Assembly: GCA_963969395.1 (NCBI GenBank)
Contig: OZ017803.1
Coordinates: 9,486,001-9,550,000, forward strand
From: Pseudoscleropodium purum
Taxonomy: Eukaryota > Streptophyta > Bryopsida > Hypnales > Brachytheciaceae
Length of the DNA: 64,000 nucleotides
Direction of reading: 5' to 3'
The notes below the pieces were generated by a model. That model was not told the DNA's origin. It searched no databases and saw only the letters and a program-made list of their open reading frames with translations. Both the position numbers and the translations under genes were made by a program. Numbering within the stretch: the first letter of the stretch is position 1; the number at the start of each line of letters is the position of its first letter. This document shows, piece by piece, positions 23,245-34,895 of the stretch.

Positions 23245-26200
23245 ATGTCGACGCCGCTGCATATCACGTGCTACTATGATCTCAAGTAAGTGCTGCTTGG
23301 AGCTCCCAGCGATTGATGGGATGAAGTACGGGAATTTTGAATTGCGGTGATTGGCGAAGTTTTGGTAGACTGCGTGTTTTCTGTTGTTGTTATGGTTTTG
23401 GAGGGTTTTGGCTTCTATTAAATCGGGTTGTCCGTGAATTTTGGCGTCGAGGATTTTGGTGTCTTGGATTGGAGTGTCTTTTGTGCCTCCTGATGATCGT
23501 GTTTCTTTTTTAGGCGGAGGTGTTTAGGTAAATTTTCACGACTTCTTTTGTTATTGAGCGAATTTCGAGGTTTATCGAATCTTCTTTTGAATGTTTAAGA
23601 GAGCCGAGAGATACTTCCTTGTGATCGGGTTGTTTCAAATCTGAGGTCTTTAGGGATTTTTTTCATGAGGTTTTGGTTAATGAACACCCGAAGTTCACTG
23701 AAAATTTGCTTCGTAATGTCTGAAGAGCCGGGAGATAGCTGAAGAGCCTACTCTCTTCGAACGCCATTATAATTGATGTGCTCTTTCCGGTATTTCCTGA
23801 GCTAGGTTAGTTCACTTAGTTGGTATTAGCTATTTCCCCGAATACTTTGTTGAAGAGGAACCCTGTCTCTCTTGAGCACTTAGATGGCATAAACTCTGTC
23901 AAATTTGCCGTAGGTAGTGGTCATGAAGACTTTGTCCATGTGCTTGAGCGATGGAACTGGCGTGTTCTTTCCTGGGAATGATAAGTCGCTGAATATTTTC
24001 GTTTTAAGTTTTGGTTTTAATAACAATCACAGATCTGACTTGCTCTGTGTGACTTGCTTAGAGCATGGGTCAAGAAGCATAGGCGATCGCTGCTTGTCGC
24101 AGCTGGACTGGTGGGAGGAGGAACGGCGTTCTATTACGGAATTCGATATTTTGGATTGACTTCGGAAGCACGAAAAGAAAGAGAGGCTGCACGAGCTGCA
24201 TTATTGCAGAGGGAAGCTGAAGATCGTGCTGAAGCTCAGTATGCTCCCTTATCTGCTTTGGGACATCTTCTTTTGTTTGAATTTCATGAGATTTTGTAGG
24301 CGTTATGTGCGTTATGTGTTTTCCTTGGTATTTGACAGAAGTGGGTGAATGGAAATGGTATAAGTGACAGATGACTTGCTGACTTTTACAGGTATAGCTG
24401 TTGTCGTGCTTTGTGAAAATTGAGCACTGAACTGGATTGGTTCCAGGTTGCAGAGCCACTTTGAGAGCATTCAAAGGATATCGGATACTACAACATTACC
24501 ATCAGTGTTACCACAGTTGAAAGCTAGCCTATTTTCTAAGGTTGACCTATCAGGGTTGACTGAGAAGTTGATTTTAGGCAAGGACGACCCACAATTATTG
24601 AGTCAGAGGGATAAGGTGCAGCTATGGCAAGAGTTGAAGACTCTGAGTGAGTTACAACACTTTTAGTTGGAGTTGCTCTTCACTAATTTGTACTACTTGT
24701 AGGTTGTGTTGCACTTTTTCAACTTAGTGACCTACAATAGTCCTCAGTATTGGTATAACGGAATGAAGATTGTGACTCCTAGAATATTCTTTGCGATAAT
24801 GTTGCTCTACTGATCGTGCGTGATTTTTTGGGGTTTCTACTCCATAAGGATATGATTTCGTTAGTCTAGTGTGCTGATTTTCCCTCGGCTTATGCCATTC
24901 CTACTCAAATTTGTGTATGTAGGCTTTGCCCGCACAGTATGTTCAATGACAGCACTCAGCCTGCTGGACATCTTCATCCGCATTCAACTAAATATCCTTG
25001 GGAGGCATGTGTATTTTGACACCGCTAGGGATTTGATGAATCCAGAGGTACAGATTTTGAATATTTTAGATGCAGTCGTATGTTACTTGCTGTAATTTTA
25101 CCATTAATTTATGACATCTCTCAGTTGTCCTTAATTAGGCGTTCGGTGTTCATTTCTATTTCACTTTCTCTGCATTTTAAGGAACTTCTTATCATGCTAG
25201 ACATCTTTAACATTGTTTATTACTGAGAGGGAGACCGCACTAATATTTCATTTCCATGCTTTGCAGGATCCACATGTGCCTTTATCCATGGGCATCCAAC
25301 ATAAGTTCATAGCTTTTGCTGGATACTTGCATCACAAGGGCTTAGCTACTCTGGTTGCAGATATTTACAAGGCCGTAGAATTTGTACTGAGAGGGTATGT
25401 GTGAATGACCTAATTTCTCGCAGATTTCATACTCTGAAAATCACCTGAATCGTTAATAGCTTAGAAATGGAACCGGTGCAACTAGGAGAAATCGTTCTAT
25501 TCTACATACTACTCATTCAGGTGATACTTCAGTTGTAATTTTGAATTGATTGCCACATTGCATCAAAAGATAGATGAAATCATGGATAGTAAGTTTGCAC
25601 TACCTTAACCGTTTGTTCATGTGGGGTTTTCCAGCAAACAACTGAAGGAGCCTTACACACTTGACGATCTTAGGGATGTCTTCATGAAAATTCGTGCAAC
25701 CTTGGAAAGCAAAAGATCCCCCTGGGTACAGTATGTTCTCCCACCAGATAATGTTTTGCCAGACGACTTGGCAGCAGGTCCTTCTTCAGTTGGAGATGCA
25801 TCGAACCCAGTTGCTGACACGGCGTCTCATGACGGTGAAGTGCTTGACCAGCTTATGAAGGAAACCAGGGCAGTTCTGGCAAGGTAAAGACCCAAATGGA
25901 TGCTGTATTGCTGCTGGATGTAGGACTCGGGCGTCCCATTTTACTCTTCTATTTTGTCACGGTTTTGCAGATTACTTTTATCAGTCCTACATCTTGTATA
26001 AATACAATAGTGGTTGTATGCGTTTTTTGTGCCTTCGAATCTTAGCAACCAAGAATGACTGAGTTCCCAGATGTTTCTAAACGTTCTATTTACCAACTAC
26101 GTCCCTTTTTTGTTCAAGTTATTTTCTTACAATCTGACCTTCGAATGTTGAGCAGCAACGAGTTCCACGAAGTATTTGCTGTCTGTCTGGATGCTCTGTT

Positions 26201-26417
26201 GGATGGAGTTATGGAGGAGCTCTACACACTCTACAGAGGATCCACAGATAGTGGCATCCCTCTTGCGAAGCTACTTCCTCCTGTTGCAGGAGCTGGATCT
26301 ACTCTCTTAGAACATCCTGATGAAAATCGCTTCATAAGGATTTTGGCGAGTTTGCCGCAAGTGCATGCTTTTTGTGCCTTGGTGTACACTAATTCAAGTG
26401 AGGAAGCTATGCTATAG
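23245..26417 (+). CDS. PEX3: Peroxin-3 (PEX3), peroxisomal membrane biogenesis factor
   Basis: PEX3 is the peroxisomal membrane anchor that docks PEX19 with its cargo membrane proteins. Seven coding exons join in frame at GT-AG sites: 23245-23285, 24062-24238, 24447-24646, 24923-25047, 25267-25394, 25635-25883, 26156-26417; total 1182 nt, 393 residues (Arabidopsis PEX3 is about 365). Near the N-terminus a basic cluster KKHRR (18-22) precedes one hydrophobic segment (about 24-40), the usual PEX3 targeting and anchor layout. Family landmarks follow: SDTTTLP, RIQLNILGRHVYFDTAR around the conserved NILGRH (163-168), GKQLKEPYTL, MKETRAVLA and a C-terminal DENRFIRIL...LPQVHAF...LVYTN block. Exon 1 (41 nt, CACCATGTCG context, donor AA|GTAAGT) is the least certain part; its phase fits exon 2, which has no in-frame ATG of its own. 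Two further downstream exons may replace the last codons (separate entry). Confidence 0.92.
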
Positions 26418-26958
26418 GGTGAGTTTTAGACTACCAATCCTTTTACTTAAGAATTGTGCTTCTAGAGAATGCTATTACTTTTAAGTTCCTTGAATTTCCT
26501 CTGTTAGATATCTAGACTTTATGTGTTTTGTTTATTAGAATCATTTGATTTGAGCATATGCAATAAGTATGCATGCCTTACTTAATTAAGAGAAAGGAGA
26601 GTCATATGCTGAAGGTCTAGACATTCACATCAGGTATTTTTGGTAGTGTCCTATTGGTGAAATTCAAGATTTTTGATATTCTTACACTAGTTGAAAACCC
26701 TCCCACAAGAGATATTCTAGAAAACTTAGGTGCATTACAATTGACTTTTTTTACGTTTGAAACTGCCCTAAATGGCCTTAGAATTACTAGTGTGTAATTC
26801 AGCTAGGTGCTAGAATAACTCTACTTCCGTTATTTGTCAGTTATAATCTCCTCCGTGATGATCCGGCATCTCTCTTCTGGAATCATGTATTGCTTTACGT
26901 TCTTCAACATTATCCATGTTAAATGACCGTCTTTTGATGGATTTGATTCGATGAGCAG

Positions 26959-27705
26959 GGCAAGGAGTGAATCCGTTCAAAGAAACTTATGATAAATTTA
27001 GTGAAAGATATGTGAAAGTTCTAGTGGGGTTACTACCTTTCTTGAGAGTCTCTCTGCCTGCAGTCGACACATGGCCCTTGTTTTCCTCGGCAGATATCCT
27101 TAAGGTAGTTCTTTCCTCTCAAGCTCACCTTTAACTTATCATGTTAAACAGCGTCAAATTTGACTGCATTTAGTGATGGTATCTAGACTTTGGATGACTT
27201 CGGATATTTTACGTTTTTCCTATGAAGGGGTGATTCTTTTGCTTTACAATCTAAGCGATGTAACAAATTAATCCTTAAGAGTCGTGGCGGTCACTGGGTG
27301 GATTAGGAATCTCTTCAAGAGTTACAAGAATCGGATGAAGTTCACCCAAGTAGGTTGAAAAAGAAATTTATGTCTATTCTTCAGCATTGTGATTAGCAAG
27401 GTCACTCAGTGCTTCATGATTTTTGTGCAAGGTTCTTAATCAGTTCATGTAGCTCATGTAGCTGAACTTGCAACAAATTAAGACCTTATGTCTAGATTTT
27501 TTTGTGGCCATATTTTACTTTGCCAAAAAAACTCCAAGTCTACATTCTCCTTCCTATCAGGGACTTTTAGGGGTTAATTAGAATTTGATGTATTTTTTTG
27601 TTTGTAGCAGTTTACAACTTTTCAGTCACATCAACTGTTTCTAATTCTAGTTTACCGTTTTCTGTTTTGCTGCAGCATTGTTCCGAATCAGAGCTGAAGA
27701 TTTGA
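26959..27705 (+). other. Possible alternative 3' coding exons of PEX3
   Basis: Downstream of the PEX3 stop, 26959-27104 is bounded by a GAGCAG acceptor and an AAG|GTAG donor, and 27676-27705 by a TGCTGCAG acceptor and an in-frame TGA. Skipping the last seven codons of exon 7 through a donor at 26398 (CAA|GTGAGG) puts both in frame. The result is a tail of about 58 residues beginning RQGVNPFKETYDKF and ending HCSESELKI, total 445 residues. An alternative donor at 26419 (G|GTGAGT) would instead make them spliced 3' UTR. Either way the poly(A)-like signal at 27797 lies beyond them. The tail matches no domain I know. Confidence 0.4.
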
Positions 27706-27796
27706 GAAGATGTTAAAGCATCTCATGAAGGCATAGTCTTTGGCCGATTTTTGAAAACCTTTTGGAATGTTTAATAATAGATTTAGACTAGATGGC

Positions 27797-27802
27797 AATA
27801 AA
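27797..27802 (+). terminator. Candidate poly(A) signal for PEX3
   Basis: AATAAA in the context GGCAATAAAATTC, about 1.4 kb after the PEX3 stop at 26417 and about 90 bp after the alternative stop at 27705. Its position supports a transcript that includes the two downstream exons. Plant poly(A) signals are degenerate, so other sites may be used. Confidence 0.4.
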
Positions 27803-27819
27803 ATTCAATCGAAATTCTT

Positions 27820-29573
27820 TTCGCTTTCTTGAGCAACCTAGCAAACATCTAGGCGTCTGCTAAGATTTGCAATGATGATGTTAGCTATATTGGCCTGCTC
27901 AATTGAGAAACTATTTAAGAAGTAGTCTCCTGCCTCGACGGCTCATTCAACATCTATGAACGCACTTACCAAGGGCTCTTGGGAAGAGAAGGAAAGATGA
28001 TTCTCTCGCAGGTCAGCAAATTCTGCAGATGTGAGGGAGAGCTTCTCTCTTTTTTTCCTTGTAACCGATTGACTTCCATCATGAAGGATCTCGTTGGTTA
28101 CTTCGTGAAGGAGGTTACGCTAAGTATGGAGAGAGATATTAATGATGTAAAATGTTCTTCAACCATTTGCTGCGAAGTTCACCATCCGCTCGGCAGGGTT
28201 TGTTTCCTACAGGTGGCAATATGAGGAGATGATCTGTTTGAAGCCCATGATAGGAATTCCGTGGTAAGAGCCCTGGTTATTATCTGTTTCTTTTTCAGTC
28301 GAGCTATCTGTGCCTTCACTTGACGAATGTTCATGTTGTGGTTGGGCCATGTGATCCTACTCGCAAATAGATATAGCCTTCAAGCAAGAGAGAGCTCTTG
28401 GAGGGTTGAGGGTACCTCGCTTGTGGGGAATCAGTCTAAGGTGATAACACCCCAGACCGTCAAAATAAGCAATTCAGCATAGTTGGAGGCACCTTTTTCT
28501 TGAAAAATACATTCTTGTAGTATTAGCAATCAACAATCATGAATTATAAAAAAAATGGGATAAAACATGCAATTGTTATGAATTTTTACAGTGGAACTTT
28601 GTAGTCCATTGAAACTATCATATTGGAATCTAAAGAATCAACAATCAATCAATTGTAGTCAAGTGTGGGAATGGTTTAATTGTACTTTGGAGACACTTTC
28701 AATAGAAGGATGTTTTTACCTTAGAAAATAGTAGAAAGTGGAATCTTATTTGGATGTGGGTTAAGTATAAATTCCTTATGAAATCTTGAAGTGATATCCC
28801 TTGAAGCTCATAAGTGCCACTAGATCATTCCAAAATTGATATAAATTGCCTCGTAATTTCATAAAAGTCATCTTACTAGCTTAAAATGGTAACATTCGTG
28901 AAAAGTACACAATTGTTGTATGTCTACTAAGTTTCTTTGAAGTACTCTAGTAGTGCTACTACTACATCCTACATACTAAATCCTAATGACATTCAAAGAT
29001 CTTCATAGTGAAATCTTGAAATGTGATGAAACCTTTTTGGTATTACAATGTGCTTTATTTTAGTTATATCATATTTTGCTTTATTCTAAATTTGAGGCTT
29101 CTTGCATGACTATTTTGGAGTGATTTTCTAGGTGGTTGTAATGGAAAAATTCTTGAAGTAGATATAATAATTTGATGGCCTCAATAGAGTTGTTTACTTT
29201 AATTGTTGATACTTTATTCAAGTCTTGATTTTCACCTATACAAGCCTTTTCACAAGGTAGGTGGTTGTGAAACCAATCATGATCCAATTCTACCAAAATG
29301 TTGAAAGACAAATCATTATAGATTATTGATATTAAAATGTTCTACTTCTCTTATTTTGAAAATCATATCTTAGATAGGTCCTACATTGAAGTTCTATGAT
29401 GAATGTATACAATACATCTTGATAGAATTGGGCCATGGTTTGTAAAAATAGGTAAGAATTGCATCACTATAGTGTGAAACAAATCCTTTCATGAGAAGTT
29501 TCAACTTGGGTCAAAAATTCAAATAGCAATTGAGGAATATCAAAGAGTCAATTGATAAAAAATTTAGGTCATA
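27820..29573. other. Intergenic DNA, no gene called
   Basis: A frame at 27979-28224 (plus) sits in moderately GC-rich DNA just after PEX3 but has no recognisable domain and no splice-supported continuation. From about 28450 the sequence becomes the usual AT-rich background. A GTTGGAGGCACC word at about 28482 resembles the terminus of the MITE at 29574 but has no partner. Confidence 0.45.
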
Positions 29574-29871
29574 AGGTGGAGGCACCAATAACCAACCATG
29601 CCCAGTATACAACCAAGAGGGTGTGCTATTTCCAACCTTAGCTGGTTCTCAAGCTTGAGTTTTGATTTTTTGTCCTTTCCAAGGTTGGAACTAATAAGGT
29701 CATGCCACATTACCTAAAGTAGTGAGCAATTTCAAATTTCGGAACATAAATCTGAAAATTTAGCAATCCCATATTTCTTATCTTCCTCCATGAGAAAAAT
29801 ATCCACCAACTCATACTATGCAAAATCTGCTCCAAAATTGCTTAAATGATCAGGTATTGGTGCCTCCACCT
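29574..29871. mobile_element. MITE with 17-bp perfect inverted repeats and TA duplication
   Basis: The left end AGGTGGAGGCACCAATA is repeated exactly in inverted orientation at the right end. TA lies immediately outside both ends (29572-29573 and 29872-29873). The element is 298 bp, AT-rich inside and non-coding. A TA duplication suggests mobilisation by a Tc1/mariner-type transposase, although the TIR does not start with the CTCCCTCC of classical Stowaway elements. Perfect TIRs suggest a relatively young insertion. Confidence 0.75.
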
Positions 29872-31389
29872 TAAGAACTTCTCAAAATCTTCTGTGAAGA
29901 ATGTGTTGTGCAAATGAACTGCTGCAATGGGGTGCATACAACTCTGTCCAACAGAAAGAAAAATTGCAATTTTTTTAACACCAAAGCATCAACAAAAGTT
30001 TCAAAAAGGAGGTATGAAATTCACCTGCCCTTTTGGGTTGTTAGTCAAAAACTTAACCCTGAAGCAACAGGTGACCACTTTTGGTCTTTCAGTGGTTGGA
30101 AATCGTGTTACAGCAAATCCATTCAGAAGTTGGTGGTGTTGTATGAAGTTTAGGTGTACAGTACCCAAAAGAAAGTATAAGTAGTTTCTGATTTTTCACC
30201 CTTCTAGACACCACAAAAAAAAATCACAAAATTGTTGTTACCTCTACACCCTCATCATACCTTTTCATAGTTTTTCATGGGGTGTTGACTACAATCGAGA
30301 GATAGGTTAAAATTTTTGTTTGTTTGTGGGTGTGTTAAAAAATTTCAATAACTATGAAGAAATTACATATACTTTCTTTTGGTATCATATGTGAAGACCT
30401 TGATTTAGCACTTGAGGGCCAAAATACTTTCTTTTTCACAAGCAAAGGGGTTCGGCAACTAAAACTATTGGTTCTAAGGTTTCGACACTCCAACATCCAA
30501 ATTTATTTGTATTCCACAACTTCTAGAGCTTAAGATGTGATTTAGGTTTTCAGAATTACTCAAAAATTAGGCAATATGGATGAAAAATTTTTATAACATT
30601 TCGGACATTTCCACTAGTAGGAGGGCCTATTTTTTGTCATGTTTGAATGTAACAAGGATGCTCTAAAGAACATGAAGGTAGTGATGAAGATTTGTTTGGA
30701 GGAGGCTAAATTTAAGAATACGTATGAGGAAACATGCCGATGTCACAATCAGAACGAGGTGATGTTTTACACTATAAGAATGTTGAGGGGAACATGATGG
30801 AGGACATTGTTGTGTTCTGTGAAACGTCCACAGAAACGCAAGAGTGCCACGTAGGCAGTCTGGGTCTTTTCCAGTTTGAATAACTTATAGTGGGGTCAGA
30901 TAAGAAGTTGCCCTCAAAGAACAACCGAAACTAGGGGTTGGTGCTTCTTAAATATTTTATAAACACATGCAAAGAGAGTTGTTGCAATTGCCCTTCTACA
31001 ATATTTTCAAAATTAGTGCAAAAAAATAAAAAGAGCTTAGAGAAGAGTGAAGAAGTCTTGTGATGTAGAATATGTGAAAGTTATTTTTTTGGATGAAGCT
31101 TTGTGGCCAAACATAACATGTGGAAGGAAACTAAACTAGTACTCAACTGAAGCAAATTTAGTTCAAGAAGAATGAAAGAGAATATGAATTAAAAAATTTT
31201 AAATGTGGTATGCTCCCCTTGACCCATACTATATGCTTATTTGGGCATGCTTTTTTTTTTTGTGAAGCACCAAATCTAAAAAAATCATATAGTTGCGAAA
31301 CCAATTAACTTTTGTGCGTTTAAAAAAAGATTCCAAAAAGAGGGTGGAATTTTGGCCTATAGGTACCAAGTCTATATGCCTTTTGTCAC
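29872..31389. other. Intergenic DNA, nothing recognised
   Basis: AT-rich DNA with scattered short open stretches (for instance 29908-30184 in two overlapping frames) of no recognisable family. The segment 30640-30960 is slightly GC-richer and may be a very decayed coding relic; it offers no readable domain. From about 31200 to 31445 the sequence resembles 32930-33105 (a TTATTTGG word and CCTTAAGGGA, then CCATTTTAGACAT). Confidence 0.45.
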
Positions 31390-32300
31390 CTTAAGGGAAA
31401 AAGTTCCTTCATGGGTTATTTCCATTTTAGACATGTAATTCATTTAGATGGACCTTTAGTCTTCTACTTAGTTGTACCAAAAAAAATTCTAGTGCTAGAA
31501 CAATTTTTAGGGTAAGCCCTAGAGGACCGGACTGCATTTTTTGGTTGTTTAGAAATTTTGTGCATGCCATTGTGACCAACAAATTGCATATTTTAGGCAA
31601 AAATTTTAATAGAAGTTGTGGAGTGTGGACGAAGATATCTTTCCTATGCAACAATCTTAATGACATTTGGTAATAGGAGTCAAATGTTATAGCCTAGTAT
31701 GTTTATTTTTTCCATAATTGGGCATTTTGGGTAGATAAGGAAAAATAATTTTTTTCATTAAGTAAAATTTGAAATTGGTTATATATACTAGGACAACTTT
31801 GAATCATTCCATTTTTGTCAACAAATCAAAAGTTATGAGGATTTTTAGGGTGCAAGCTATTATAGATTCCCTACCAAAAAAATTTTGAATTCCTTCATGT
31901 TATCCAGTTTTCTATATTTTTTGGGGGAAAAAAATACTAGGATGAAAATTGTCTATTACAACATTTCAAACATTAGGATTGGCATTTTCCAATACCATAT
32001 TTAAATTCTAAATAATTTAGAATGTTGGATCATTGTCTTCTATTACCTCCTTACTATTTTTTCCCTCTATATATTCTAGTATTCCAAATGATTTGAAAAT
32101 TTTCAAGCATTTGGCCAACTTGTCTACGAAAAAAAATTCACAAAAGCAGCACCATTTTGGTCATTTTTGCAAAGGAAAGCGAGCTTGTGAAGTGCAGCTG
32201 CCCATTTTTTTATAGAGTTAGAGAAATGATTATGGTGGATGTGAATGCTTATATCTTACGATCCACATGGTGTTGGATGAAATAGAATGTGCGTAATATA
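31390..32300 (+). repeat. Dispersed repeat family R1, uninterrupted copy
   Basis: Aligns by eye with 13540-14149 plus 15493-15830. Shared words include GTCAAATGTTATAGCCTA, CAAAAGTTATGAGGATTTTT, TTACAACATTTCAA, an AATAATTTAGAATG word, CCAACTTGTCTACG, AGCAGCACCATTTTGGTC and GTGAATGCTTATATCTTACG. It shows the pre-insertion state for the CACTA-type element at 14150-15492. Confidence 0.65.
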
Positions 32301-32599
32301 TTCTAGCATTATTAACAGCAACATGATTGTTGGCAAAAGTATTTATTGATTCCTCATCTGCATTCATAATTCTTTTGTACTAGAAGAGTATCAATTATTT
32401 TGTAAAATATTTCAGACCCTCCTTTCTTCCGTCTTTCAAACATTTTTAAGTTTAATTTTTTGCACTAAAAAATTTTGTACTTTAAATCTTTATAATATAA
32501 AATAGAATTTTGAGCTTAAGAAAAATCCAGAATATTCAAAAAAACTTAATTTTTATTCTTTAAAAAATTGTTAAATAGAAGTAAGTAAGAAATAGAAGG

Positions 32600-33110
32600 A
32601 AATTTTTAATTATTAATAGCTCAAGAATGGAATTAAAATGCACTAATTCCAATGGTGAGAGTATTCTAGCAAGCAAGATAAATCATGTGGACCTTTTTTT
32701 TTGAAAAATTGTAAAAAATGCATTTAGAAACGAATCTTACAAATTACTTTTTGAAGAAAATGCTCTAATTGTTCAAAAAACAAGATTGTCCGTAACTTTC
32801 ACAAAAAAAATCCAATGGAATGAACCAAAGCTATACATGTACAAAAAAATATTATGTATGAAGGAATCTTCTTTTAAATATAAAATTAAAATTTATGAAT
32901 TTTTTTGTTGCCTCTTGTCTCCTATTATGAGCTTATTTGGACATAATTTTTTTTCCCATGAAACTAATCCATTTTATATCTTGAAAAAAAGTTTCAGAAA
33001 AGAAAGAAAAAATTTGAGCTTGTACGTACCTACTCAAAATCCCATTTGTTTCCTTAAGGGACAATGGTCCTTCAAGTGTTAATTCCATTTTAGACATATT
33101 ATTAATTTGG
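32600..33110 (-). repeat. Dispersed repeat family R1, minus-strand copy
   Basis: On the minus strand it reads like the first half of the copy at 3740-4670, with a CCTTAAGG word near its start, then a CTCACCATTGGAATTAG word and TTTTAATTCCAT. Together with the plus-strand copy ending at 32300 it forms a loose inverted pair around 32300-32600. Confidence 0.55.
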
Positions 33111-33985
33111 ATTATATTTTTACCTTGTTCTTACTTCTACTGAATAATGTTCAAATGCATAAAAATTTAATGTTTTTGAATTGATTTTTTTCTTCTAAGA
33201 TTCTCAACTAAATTCTATATCATAAAGATCAATAACTCAAAACACAATACTACTCAAAATTAAAGTTACAAATGTTCAAAGCCAAACAAGCTAATTCTAC
33301 AATGTGTAGAAAAAATTGATTTTCCTACAACAAACGTAGATATTTTGTAGAATGAGCATTCATAAATTTTGAAATTTTTATCCACACATTCATATATTAA
33401 TTAGGTATGAGGTCCAACAATTGCATGTGGGAAAAAAATAATTTTTTTTGGGTTACATTTTAACATAAAATAAATCCTAAAGTACTCTCTATTTTAATTA
33501 ATTATTTTTAAGAGTGATGTCTTCTTGAATTGTAGCTTCAACATTGAACATTTGATTTTGATGATGAATGATTATAATTTTTCAATTCAACATTTTGTGT
33601 AAAGGTGTCCACTCCAAATCTTCATTTTCTATTGTTGAGGGCTCTTTTAAATTAGCGTAATGTGAAATATATCTTACAAGGAAAATCACAATAGATATTT
33701 GATTTCATAAGATGTATAATACATTTAAAGAAATTGAGAAAATTCTTAGAACTTACAATTTTAGTTGGGACCAACATTTTGGATTTGACTCGGGACAAAA
33801 AGAATGATAGAAAGACTACAAATGACTTGCACATATTAGCAAGGGCTTAAGATTTGATTGCAAGTGAATTCTAGAAATTCTTGGGAGCTAAGGAAAAATA
33901 GTGATCACATGTAAAAAAAATAGGTGAAAGCAAACCACATAACATTTTTTTTTTCCAAAAAAGGGCACTTGCATTAGCATTTGAG
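33111..33985. other. Intergenic DNA, nothing recognised
   Basis: Strongly AT-rich with homopolymer runs. No coding stretch, terminal repeat or RNA gene could be supported. Confidence 0.5.
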
Positions 33986-34895
33986 TAATATGGCACCCAA
34001 AGAGGATGAAGTGGCATGCCATGTCATCATGCTTTAATGCCATCTTAGAACTTTTAATATTGTCATAGCAGACATCAACTAAAATGTCATGTGTCGCATG
34101 TAAATGTTTTTTGTAATGTCAATAGAGACGTCCTCTATGACGTAAGATGTTTTTTGTGATGTCCACTAAGACATCCTTTGTAACATCCGGATGTTTTTTG
34201 CAAGACAACATCATGTTCATCATAATACTTAGATCTGAAATTCTATTTTTAATCATAAAAGAAATTACATTTTAGATGTCCCATATAGTTTGTGTTCCCT
34301 CCTACCACCCTTCTTGCATAAATAACCTGCCTTCTCATGTCATAATACTTATAATAAGGCTTCTCAAGTCTTTCAATATTATTGCTAATATGGTATACGA
34401 TGTATGGCATAGTATATGGTGTATAATACGTTGTGTATGATATATAATGTATTGTATATAACATACATCTAAAATGATGTCTCAAAAAATGTCTAGAGGT
34501 CAAAATTGATGTTGCTAAAAACAATATTCAAATTCTTATGGACGTCAAAATTGATGTCACTAAAAACAATATGAAAGTTTTCAACAAACATGATGTCAAT
34601 TGCAACATCAACTGCCACCTCAAATTCAAGTGAGATGAAAAAAAATCCTATATGGCATTGCTTGCATGGCACTTATGTGTTTGCCATGTGGCACATTTTG
34701 TGCATTTTTTTTAACCATGTTTGTTGTGACATTTCTCTAAAAACATGGCATGTTTTTTCAAATTTTCTTATGTTTTTTCCACATCAATCTTGACAGGTTT
34801 TTTGGCCCATCTATAATGTACATGTCTAATGTTATACTAAACATCAAGCCATGTTACTATACATGTCTAAAAAAAACACCTTCTTTCTAGTGTTC
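33986..34895. mobile_element. Possible non-autonomous transposon rich in GATGTC/GACATC subterminal repeats
   Basis: The first 250 bp carry repeated GATGTTTTTTG, GATGTC and GACATC words (for example near 34107, 34147 and 34190). The last 450 bp carry GATGTC, CATCAA and ATGGCA/GTGGCA words in mostly opposite orientation. The right edge near 34892 reads, on the minus strand, CACTAGAAAGAAGGTG, like a CACTA-type terminus. A matching left terminus was not found, so the boundaries and class are uncertain. The middle (34380-34470) is a degenerate TATATGGTGTATAAT-type low-complexity stretch. Confidence 0.4.

Noticed and set aside
27979..28224. Frame of 81 codons after PEX3
   Set aside because: No recognisable domain, no splice-supported partner and no conserved composition; kept only as part of the intergenic description.
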